Origin: Candidatus Poribacteria bacterium
Lineage (GTDB): Bacteria; Poribacteria; WGA-4E; PCPOR2b
Direction: 5' to 3'
Assembly (NCBI GenBank): GCA_028819845.1
Contig: JAPPKS010000006.1
Coordinates: 62,001-126,000 of the forward strand
Length of the DNA stretch: 64,000 nucleotides
The notes under the pieces: generated by a model
Seen by the model: only the letters and a program-made list of their open reading frames with translations
Databases searched by the model: none
What the model was told of the DNA's origin: nothing
Part shown: piece by piece, positions 19,079 through 25,926 of the stretch
How positions within the stretch are numbered: position 1 is the stretch's first letter
Layout: each line of letters opens with the position of its first letter
Made by a program: the position numbers and the translations under genes

Positions 19079-20503
19079 ATGAAACACAAAAGGAGCATTC
19101 TTCTTTTTATTTTTGTGTTAGCTAGTTTGGCTTGGAACGCTCCAGCATCGATTGGACAAGAGATAGAATCGCTTATCAATCAGCTTGACAACGAAGATGA
19201 AGATGATTCGGTTCGTCACAATGCGTCTAAACGCTTGGCTCAAAATGGCGCCCCAGCCGTGCCGGAATTGGTGAGCGTATTGCCGGAAGCAGATCTGGAA
19301 CTCGCTTTAAGCATCGTTGAGACTTTGACGCTTATGGGCAGCGATGCCGAGTCCGCTGTATCAGCATTGATAGAGGCATTAAGGAAGCCGAATTTTTCTG
19401 TCTACAGACGAAAAATGTTTGTGGATTTTCACGATAGCTGCGTTGAAGCTCTTGTTGAAATTGGCACTCCCGCTGTCCCGGCGCTAAAAGACGTTTTAAG
19501 CGATGCCAATGCAGAATTGCGTTATCATGCGGCACGGACGCTAAGTAACATGGGTTATAAAGCTAACCCCGCCGCCATTGCGTTAGTACCCCTGCTGAAC
19601 GATGAATATGATAAAGTGCGTATAGCAGCTGCTTCAGCATTAGGTGGCATGAGGTCGCAACCTGTCCCAGATATTGTTATCAATATTAAGAAACAGGCGC
19701 TTGAGAGGAGCATACAGACAGATGATGCGATGCTTGATAGAGCGGCAGAAACCGCGATTCCCGATTTGATGAAGATGATAGGGGATGAGAGTAATTCGAT
19801 TCGCGCCGCCGCAGTGCGTGCATTAGGCACGTTGGGCGGAGCTGCCGCCGTCCCAGCGTTGACAGTGGCGCTGAAAGACAGGGACGATAACGTCCGCACG
19901 ATAGCTGCAATAACGCTGGGCGAGATTGGCTTTCCCGCCAATGCAGCTGTGCCCACACTGATAAACAAATTGAAGAAGGGCCTATACGAAACAGAAGGGA
20001 TTCGAGTGTCGGTTGTGCAAGGATTGGGCGGAATTGGCACTCCTGCTGCTGTGTCCGGGTTGATAGAAGCCTTAAACGATCCATCTGGCTTTGTTCGTAG
20101 AATGTCTATAACCGAATTAGCCAGAATTGGCGAGCCTGTTGACGACATCATTTTACTACTCATGAAAACGTTAGCCGATACGGATGCTGATGTCCGTGTT
20201 GAGGGTTCTCAAGCGTTAGGCAGAATTGGTGTTCCCGCCGTTCCTGCCTTGACTGAGGGATTGAGCCACGAAACACTAGAGGTTCGGATTTGGTCTGCCA
20301 ACGCCTTGTCACAGATAGAGGGGGACATTCAAGTTGCCGAGCCCGTCTTAATACAGGCATTACGAGATAAAGACAAGGATGTTCGTCGCTATGCGGCTTA
20401 CGCATTGAAAAAGATTGGAACGCCTGAAGCGATTAAGGCTGCCATTCCTGTATTGGAGAAAGACGACGAACCTATCATGTCAACGCACGAAAAAAGCAAC
20501 TGA
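19079..20503 (+). CDS. Exported HEAT-repeat protein (PBS lyase-like repeats, no Ig domain)
   Basis: 474 residues: signal peptide about 1-26 (ILLFIFVLASLAWNAPASIG), then at least ten HEAT/PBS-lyase-like repeats with the pattern A-VPAL-ALKD-D--VR--AA-ALG-IG. GGGAGA precedes the ATG at 19079. Unlike its three neighbours it lacks the Ig-like domain and its repeats are far more regular, so it is a separate subfamily. HEAT solenoids bind other proteins; nothing in the sequence shows the partner. The long minus-strand frames inside it are an effect of the repeat composition. Confidence 0.85.
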   Translation: MKHKRSILLFIFVLASLAWNAPASIGQEIESLINQLDNEDEDDSVRHNASKRLAQNGAPAVPELVSVLPEADLELALSIVETLTLMGSDAESAVSALIEALRKPNFSVYRRKMFVDFHDSCVEALVEIGTPAVPALKDVLSDANAELRYHAARTLSNMGYKANPAAIALVPLLNDEYDKVRIAAASALGGMRSQPVPDIVINIKKQALERSIQTDDAMLDRAAETAIPDLMKMIGDESNSIRAAAVRALGTLGGAAAVPALTVALKDRDDNVRTIAAITLGEIGFPANAAVPTLINKLKKGLYETEGIRVSVVQGLGGIGTPAAVSGLIEALNDPSGFVRRMSITELARIGEPVDDIILLLMKTLADTDADVRVEGSQALGRIGVPAVPALTEGLSHETLEVRIWSANALSQIEGDIQVAEPVLIQALRDKDKDVRRYAAYALKKIGTPEAIKAAIPVLEKDDEPIMSTHEKSN

Positions 20504-20535
20504 AGCATCGAAAGCCGTCGGGGTTTTGAAAAACA

Positions 20536-20676
20536 ATGATAAAGCACAAGCGACTTGTCCTTATCTGTCTATATTCGGTGAGCATAGTACCTCACGCTCA
20601 CAATGTGAAAACCATCTGGATTCATCAACTATTCGACGAAAGGAGCGGGCGAATAAAACGCCCGAATACGCAATGA
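20536..20676 (+). pseudogene. Remnant of a HEAT-protein leader
   Basis: A 46-codon frame starting at ATG 20536 reproduces the signal peptide of the HEAT paralogues (KRLVLICLYSVS then IVPHAHN) and then diverges and stops. Its TGA at 20674-20676 overlaps the ATG at 20673 of the next gene in an ATGA arrangement. Best read as the stump of a deleted HEAT gene, though it could still couple translation to the toxin gene behind it. Confidence 0.55.
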
Positions 20677-21529
20677 CTATGAACACAGTTAAACGATTTA
20701 CCCTTCTGATAATACTGTTGACCATTATCGCTTCACCGGCTATAGAAGCCTATTACGACCCACACGTCGGACGCTTTACGCAGAGAGACCCCGCCGGAGA
20801 CGGGGTGAACCACTATGCGTATGGCGCGAATAACCCGATGAAGTTTGTTGACCCGACAGGGATGTATATCGTCCTGCCGGGCGGCACCGAAATAAGAAGC
20901 GTCCCTGATCAAATTGATGGTAGCTATGTAATGCCCGGCGGTTTGTCAAGCGACAGCCAGGCGGTTCGGGATTCATTATTCACAGGGGGGAAGGGAACAG
21001 GAATCGCTGGCAGTAACACCGCACGCGATATGCTGGCCACTATTATTAACAGCCCGATACGAGTGGAGATAAAGTTTGATCAGTCGTTACCGAAGGCGAC
21101 TCTAGGCACGGCAGAAAATGTGGGCGAACTTATTCTGGTAGACATCAATACGGATCTCAGGTCGTCGAATCCAAAGCGGACAATGACTCTACTTCATGAA
21201 CTGTCTCATGCCCATGACTATATGACAATGCCGTCAGACTACGGAAATGGTAATCCCTACCATGCTAGTATGTTTCGGAGTTGAGGGCTTATGGTCTTGG
21301 AGCCAAGTACGCAAGAGAGATGGATAGAAAAAATGGAAATTATAATCCCGACGGCTTGTTTAGCAGATATACCGGCTTTAATCCACACCGCCACCTTACA
21401 GACCCTGGCCCCGTACCACCTACGTCCGCGGGCTATACGGGCTATCGTTTAAGTGGCAGTGCCGGCTATAATTCCATGGGCTATTACAGGCAACTTCACT
21501 CTTTAGCAATGGGGTCAATGACATATTAA
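20673..21529 (+). pseudogene. Signal peptide + RHS core tail + HExxH toxin tip, frameshifted near 21268
   Basis: Starts at ATG 20673 (or 20679). A signal peptide (FTLLIILLTIIASPAIEA) runs directly into the last part of an RHS repeat-associated core (YYDPHVGRFTQRDPAGDG, then NHYAYGANNPMKFVDPTG), then the same toxin domain as at 15367, with HELSH at about 21196-21210. Frame 1 ends at TGA 21282-21284; homology continues in another frame from about 21270 to the stop at 21527-21529 (RAYGLGAKYAREMDRKNGNY). Comparison with copy 1 points to loss of one base in AGT[T]ATG near 21268. As read the gene is broken after the HExxH motif. The long upstream frame from 20415 overlapping the HEAT gene is not the real start. 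Confidence 0.72.
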
Positions 21530-21557
21530 CTTGGCACTAATCTACAGAGGGCAAAAC

Positions 21558-22840
21558 ATGAACAAGCATAAACTGGGAGGGATTATCTGTCTATATTTGG
21601 TGAGCATGGCAAGCATAGTATCTCACGCTCATCTTCAAGATAAGGAAATCGCATCGCTAATTCAGCAATTTGACCATCCGGAGGCGCGTGTTCAATACAG
21701 CGCGGCGTGGAATGCGGCGCTCGATGCACAGCGATCACTCGTCGAAATTGGCGAACCCGCAGTGCCGGCTTTGATTATGGCATTAGACCACAAAAGCCCC
21801 GATGTGCGCCAGAATACTGCGGAGGTGCTAATCGATATGCTGGCTCAAAATAACGGTGCTATCAATGACTTGTCAGAGTTAAAGCCTTTAGTCCCGAATT
21901 TTAATGATACTCCAATTACAACTTCGGCCCGCATCGAACACTTTACCCGCCTCAACGAAGTCATTACACATGCACTGATTAAACGCTTAAAAGATGATGA
22001 TGCTCAGGTGCGTTCTAGGGTAGTGGATTATTTCTTGAGATCTTCCGAGATTTCCTCGAAAGCATTAGCCCCGGAAGTTGTTTCGGGCTTAACCCTGTCA
22101 CTCTATTATGGATCGCCCTTCTTTAGTAGATCCGATGCCCTCAAAATTCGGCGCAAAATAACGGGTGCGGCACGGATAACCCATGCGTTGACGTTGCAAA
22201 ACAATGATGTGTTGCACAGTAGCGAATGGCCGCTTCGTTTCGGTTCCGCCATCGCTTATGGATATGCGATTGGTAGTCGTGCGGTGTTCATAGAGGACGT
22301 GCCCCATCCCTCTAAAACTATAAAAGCAATAACTTCTACGTTAATTGAAGGATTAACCCATCCAGATTGGCAGACACAAGAAGACGCGATTGATGTCTTG
22401 GATTGTCTCAGATATTACTATTATCATCTCTTTGATGATAGAGCGAAACAAGCGCTTGAAGCATTACCTCCTTTCGGTATCATATTCCAAACCATCAGAG
22501 ATAAAGATGACGTTCCCCATCTTCTCGATTCATTGAATACCGACGGCATAACTTTCAAATTCAACCGTTCAATTCATAGGATGGGGACGATTACAATCAA
22601 ACAAGTTAGTGTTCGTGGTAGACCGGTTGAGCCTGGTTTGGAATTGGGTTGGAATATTGAAAAGAGCAGCCATTCAGTGACCATAACCCCCCCGAAGGGA
22701 AAGAACTGGTGAATGTTAGCCGCTATACGATTCAACTTAGGGGTTTTGAGGATGTTCTGGGGTATCATCAACTCGCTGCCGAAATCGAGTTTTCAGTAGA
22801 AGTGCCGCTCAACCTCCGACACCTACACCAAAGCCCCTAA
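21558..22840 (+). pseudogene. Exported HEAT-repeat/Ig-like protein (copy 4), frameshifted near 22687
   Basis: Paralogue of the genes at 15972 and 17118: signal peptide (GGIICLYLVSMASIVSHAH), HEAT repeats, YYGSPFFS, and Big_5-like Ig domain. Reading frame 1 ends early at 22710-22712 inside SVTITPP. The rest of the Ig domain (RYTIQLRGFEDVLG, AAEIEFSVEVPL) continues in another frame to TAA at 22838-22840. The paralogues show ACCCCGCC where this copy has a run of seven C, so one base was lost in or beside that run. It may be a true mutation, a phase-variable tract or a sequencing error. AGAGGG precedes the ATG at 21558. Confidence 0.75.
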
Positions 22841-22851
22841 TCTCGATTCTA

Positions 22852-22901
22852 AGCGTTTTTTGCTGTCAGTAAGGATTACTCTCTAGGGAGCAAAAAACGC
22901 T
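22852..22901. repeat. 13-bp perfect inverted repeat
   Basis: AGCGTTTTTTGCT at 22852-22864 and AGCAAAAAACGCT at 22889-22901 are perfect inverted arms around a 24-base centre. It lies immediately after the last gene of the toxin-like array, so it could be a factor-independent terminator or the boundary of the inserted segment. Confidence 0.5.
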
Positions 22902-22952
22902 CAGAACCCGCCATTCTGTAAAGCCTGTTGGCGTTTTTCTTACAGTCCGCTT

Positions 22953-23306
22953 TTAATCAATGCAATAATACACAGGACTTTGGGGTGCGCCATTCCAATC
23001 ACATTCTAAGTATTCCATGAGAGCAGTCATCGACGCCGGTTCGTAGTGGTTACATTGCCTCGCCATTACTAATTCGTGACGATTGGCGTCTTTGGCAGCC
23101 ATGCGTTCCAAACGACAGTGATATGCCCAGCCTAGCAGCCGTCTCACCTCGATCGCACGCTTGCAATCGTCAAATATCTTGCGACTATGAAACGACACAA
23201 GCCAAAATAAATCATCGTGGGAGTAAAAACGGCGGAAGTGCAAACGACCATAGACCTGCCGCTTGCGATTGGGATACTGTGTGGGCCCGCACGTCTTATC
23301 GAGCAT
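22953..23306 (-). CDS. Hypothetical protein, unknown
   Basis: 117 residues, ATG at 23306 preceded on the minus strand by AAGGTG. Basic and aromatic, with a helical middle (KRAIEVRRLLGWAYHCRLERMAAK) best kept in mind only as composition, and a Cys-containing C-terminus (ECDWNGAPQSPVYYCID). I do not recognise it. It lies just beyond the decayed integrase and may be another small accessory gene of the same inserted segment; it could also be a chance frame. Confidence 0.4.
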   Translation of the reverse strand: MLDKTCGPTQYPNRKRQVYGRLHFRRFYSHDDLFWLVSFHSRKIFDDCKRAIEVRRLLGWAYHCRLERMAAKDANRHELVMARQCNHYEPASMTALMEYLECDWNGAPQSPVYYCID

Positions 23307-23432
23307 TTAGCACCTTTCAGTCCGCTTTATCACGATTGACCGGTACGTGTCAATCTATACGCTTGCAGCTTCAATCGAATCCACGCCATTACAGGAGACC
23401 GCGGCGGCGATTCCGAGCGTTTTACCAAGCCT

Positions 23433-23625
23433 TTATTCCAAGATTTTCATGTTCCCATGTCTATCTTGTGTGAAAACTATCCCGCCGTGGTCATGGATAC
23501 CGACCTTCGCCCGCGAATTGATGTCCTTGCCTTGCGCAACGACAAAACCGCCGTCGTCATTGACATCGAGCCTCGACATTGATAGGCCGTCATTGCCATA
23601 GGCATCAACCGTCCCGCCGTCTGCA
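23433..23625 (-). pseudogene. 3' fragment of a DHGG-repeat protein gene fused behind the integrase
   Basis: On the minus strand one frame from about 23621 to TAA at 23433-23435 reads DGGTVDAYGNDG, later NDDGGFVVAQGKD, HDHGGIVFTQDRHGN. This is the same repeat type as the intact protein at 24137-24535 (GDHGGVVTVYGKKD). The integrase frame loses its family similarity exactly where this begins (about 23605-23625), so the region is a recombination junction: the start of this gene and the end of the integrase are both missing. Confidence 0.6.
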
Positions 23626-24144
23626 TATCAACGACAGTGGCGCCGGCACGGGCTAACGATACCGCCGAACCGACACGTAGCGAATGCCCACTGATAAATC
23701 CCTCAACGCCGGCTTCACTGGCCCAACGCTTAATGGCGTTCCTAGCCACCTCAGCCGATAGCCGCCCCTTGCCGATATGCTGATGGTATCGAACACGGCG
23801 AAACAAAGCCCCCGATTCGATTCCCGCTCTCTTACAGTAACGCTTAATCACCCGGCACGTCGATTCGCCGATGTAAAGCGTAGCACCCTCACCTTCTTGA
23901 TCGGTCTTACTCTTCCTGACTTCCAAAACGCCGTCGTGGATGTCCTCTACATTGACCGCGACAGCTTCAGAGACCCGGAGCAGACAATCACTCATGAGAT
24001 TGATTATGGCTGAATCACGCAGACCCGCTAACGTTCTACTGGCTTCGGCAAACGAACATACCCGTTCAACTTCCTGCCATGTAAGCCCTTCAACTTGACC
24101 GCGACCGCCTTTTTACCCTGTTCCGCTTGTGCGATCTCATTCAT
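23600..24144 (-). pseudogene. Decayed tyrosine recombinase/integrase
   Basis: Starts at ATG 24144 (MNEIAQAEQGKKAVAVKLKG), then shifts frame near 24090 (LTWQEVERVCSFAEASRTL) and continues into the longest open stretch (LLRVSEAVAVNVEDI, KSKTDQEGEG, SGHSLRVGSAVSLARAGATV). The catalytic Arg of the LRVSE region and the HSLR His/Arg are present; the C-terminal Tyr segment is replaced by unrelated DHGG-repeat sequence. Two lesions make it inactive as read. The start overlaps the stop of the 24137-24535 gene as ATGAATGA, implying an ancestral operon. It marks this interval as a former mobile segment. Confidence 0.75.
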
Positions 24145-24535
24145 CTTTGTCCCCCTTATGTGCTTTCCCCAGTACTCTTAAATCTCCGTCCTCATCCCTT
24201 AGAACAAGCATCCCGCCGTGTTCACCGGCGCCAAGTCCGGCCTGCAATACCCCGCGCTCGCCATAAACACTGACCCGCCCACCCTGTTCACCAGCGTGAA
24301 GGAGCGCCCCCGACTTTCTGTCCTTCTTGCCATAGACTGTGACGACCCCGCCGTGATCGCCGGCACTGAGAAGCACCTGCGCGTCGCCCAACATATCCAC
24401 GACCTCAAGTTCGGTACACCGTATCTTGGCAAACGTATCGCGTTGTGCCGTGCCGGACGAAACCAGCACCGCCGTGATTAAACTACCTATTATGCCGCCG
24501 ATGATACTGCTGATAACCTGCTTTTTCGTGTTCAA
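24137..24535 (-). CDS. Membrane-anchored DHGG-repeat protein
   Basis: 132 residues. TTG start at 24535 with AGGAGG 5-10 bases upstream. N-terminal hydrophobic anchor or signal (VISSIIGGIIGSLITAVLVS), a short TELEVVDMLGDAQV segment, then three repeats of about 22 residues: AGDHGGVVTVYGKKD, AGEQGGRVSVYGERG, AGEHGGMLVLRDEDG. The short strand-turn repeats suggest a small beta-solenoid displayed outside the membrane. I recall similar hypothetical proteins with E-HGG repeats but no function. Coupled by overlap to the integrase start. Confidence 0.7.
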   Translation of the reverse strand: MNTKKQVISSIIGGIIGSLITAVLVSSGTAQRDTFAKIRCTELEVVDMLGDAQVLLSAGDHGGVVTVYGKKDRKSGALLHAGEQGGRVSVYGERGVLQAGLGAGEHGGMLVLRDEDGDLRVLGKAHKGDKDE

Positions 24536-24618
24536 AGCGACCTCCTTTTAGGTTGGGTTAGAGACGAACATCCTTCTTACTAATGATTACATCATGACTT
24601 TCCAACCATCCCGAACCG

Positions 24619-24900
24619 CTACAACTTCTTCCTCGTATTGAACTGCGCAATAAAATCTAGATGGTTCTGCAGTATCGTCGCTAGCATCGCGTCTTGTTTG
24701 TCTAATCGTCGATTGACATCATCTATCCTTCGATCCATCTCCGATGCCCGCTGATCCATGCGGTTCTCTAACATTCTCGCTTGTGTCAGTACCTCCTTTT
24801 TTACCCCTTTGCGCAAGTTCGAGAGCGCTTTCCACACGATACCTACTATCACGATTATCGTCCCCGCCGTATACACAACATCCATCAAATACACATTCAC
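24619..24900 (-). CDS. Small single-pass membrane protein with coiled coil
   Basis: 93 residues; GTG start at 24900 behind AAAGGGGGA on the minus strand. One transmembrane helix near residues 8-25 (VVYTAGTIIVIVGIVWKAL) followed by a charged helical region with heptad spacing (QRASEMDRRIDDVNRRLDKQ). Architecture resembles small phage or plasmid membrane proteins, and it is first in a same-strand series with the DHGG protein and the integrase. Function unknown. Confidence 0.65.
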   Translation of the reverse strand: MNVYLMDVVYTAGTIIVIVGIVWKALSNLRKGVKKEVLTQARMLENRMDQRASEMDRRIDDVNRRLDKQDAMLATILQNHLDFIAQFNTRKKL

Positions 24901-25377
24901 TGTTTTCCCCCTTTCAATTGGTCATTCACTCATTGGAATTTGCTCATCCTAATCTTCTTGCGCCGCCGCCGATACCCGTGATCATTCAAGGTCAATCTCT
25001 GTCTCCATACCGGTCAAAAGCAAGTTGACACGAGTTAATGCCTGTGTTAGAATGGCGCAGTATTTCAACCCTTGCGCTATATGGTGTGGCATAGTACCCC
25101 AAATACGCTGTGTGTATCCGCCCTTATTGACGAAAATCACATTGATGGGAATAGACATCAATTGGGTTTGTAAATAAATTGCCCACTCAAGGGAAGGTGT
25201 TTTAGCAAATATCTAGTGTATAAGCGTTAGGAGCGATTTGGGGGCAAATAAATTGGAGTGCGAAAGTTTAATTTCCGCCGGTCCATACACGTAAGCAATT
25301 CAGTCATGGACATGAGAATCTCATCATCAGCGAAAACAAAATTTCCGCACTCCGTTGGTAGGGTCTGATTCTAAAGG
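24901..25377. other. Intergenic region with long inverted arms
   Basis: About 475 bp with no credible gene. GGAGTGCGAAA at 25255-25265 pairs with TTTCCGCACTCC at 25342-25353 (one mismatch or bulge), about 75 bases apart. It lies just past the stop of the minus-strand metal-binding lipoprotein gene, so it may fold in that transcript's 3' end, or be a small non-autonomous element. Confidence 0.45.
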
Positions 25378-25749
25378 TTAGTTCGTCGCTTCGGCGCTGA
25401 ATCCTGCTTGTTTAACAGCGTCAGTAAGTTGTGCAACTGAGGCTTTACCTGTATCGCACTGAACTACCGCTTTACCTTCCGCTTGAGAAACATTGACACT
25501 AATCACGCCAGGTACTTGAGTAAGTGCAGACTGCACTTTGGCTACACAACCGCCTCACGTGAGTCCCGTAACCGCTAACGTGATTTCTTTAGCGGCAGCA
25601 GTCTCCATTGATGGCTCTTCAGCCGCGGCATCCGCAGCCTCACTAGTCTGCTGTGATGTTTCGGGTGCCTGTTCCATCTTCTCTGATGCGCAGCCCATGA
25701 CGAAAATCATCGCCGCGCAACAGATCAGAGCCAACTGTAATAAACGCAT
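25378..25749 (-). CDS. HMA-domain lipoprotein, candidate selenoprotein with in-frame UGA at 25555-25557
   Basis: 123 codons if UGA is read through. ATG 25749 with GAGGAGG upstream. Lipoprotein signal with lipobox VMGC, an acidic Ala/Glu/Ser linker (about 21-55), then a complete heavy-metal-associated domain. The metal-binding motif, normally GMTCxxC, reads GLT-UGA-GGC; after the UGA the frame continues with full HMA features (VQSALTQVPGVISVNVSQAE, QLTDAVKQAGFSAE) to TAA at 25378-25380. UGA thus replaces exactly the first metal-binding Cys. A hairpin starting 16 bases after it resembles a bacterial SECIS. HMA domains bind Cu, Hg and similar soft metals. The alternative is nonsense mutation, but the intact downstream domain argues against old decay. 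Confidence 0.8.
25522..25538 (-). promoter_or_regulatory. SECIS-like hairpin after the in-frame UGA
   Basis: On the minus strand, AAGTGCA, a GTC centre and TGCACTT form a perfect 7-bp stem (or 6 bp with loop AGUCU). The stem begins 16 bases after the UGA and its apex is about 23 bases away, inside the range known for bacterial SECIS elements. The apex GCAGUCUGC is very close to GCAGGUCUGC in the E. coli fdhF SECIS, where the GU in the loop contacts SelB. Confidence 0.7.
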
Positions 25750-25926
25750 TTTGAGTAACCTCCTCTTCCATTAAAGATTTAAGTATGCGGTTATTCTACG
25801 CCATTGACTCACAATTTGTCAAATATAATCGGAACGAAGCGTGAAATACGAATTCAATGCGATTGCAACCCTAAGCGTTCAGGGTATAAACTTAAATACA
25901 CATCGCGTCCAACCGCGCACGCCCTT

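Noticed and set aside
19555-20163. 202-residue minus-strand frame opposite the HEAT protein
   Set aside because: Low-complexity Ala/Ser/Ile product caused by the repeat codons on the other strand.
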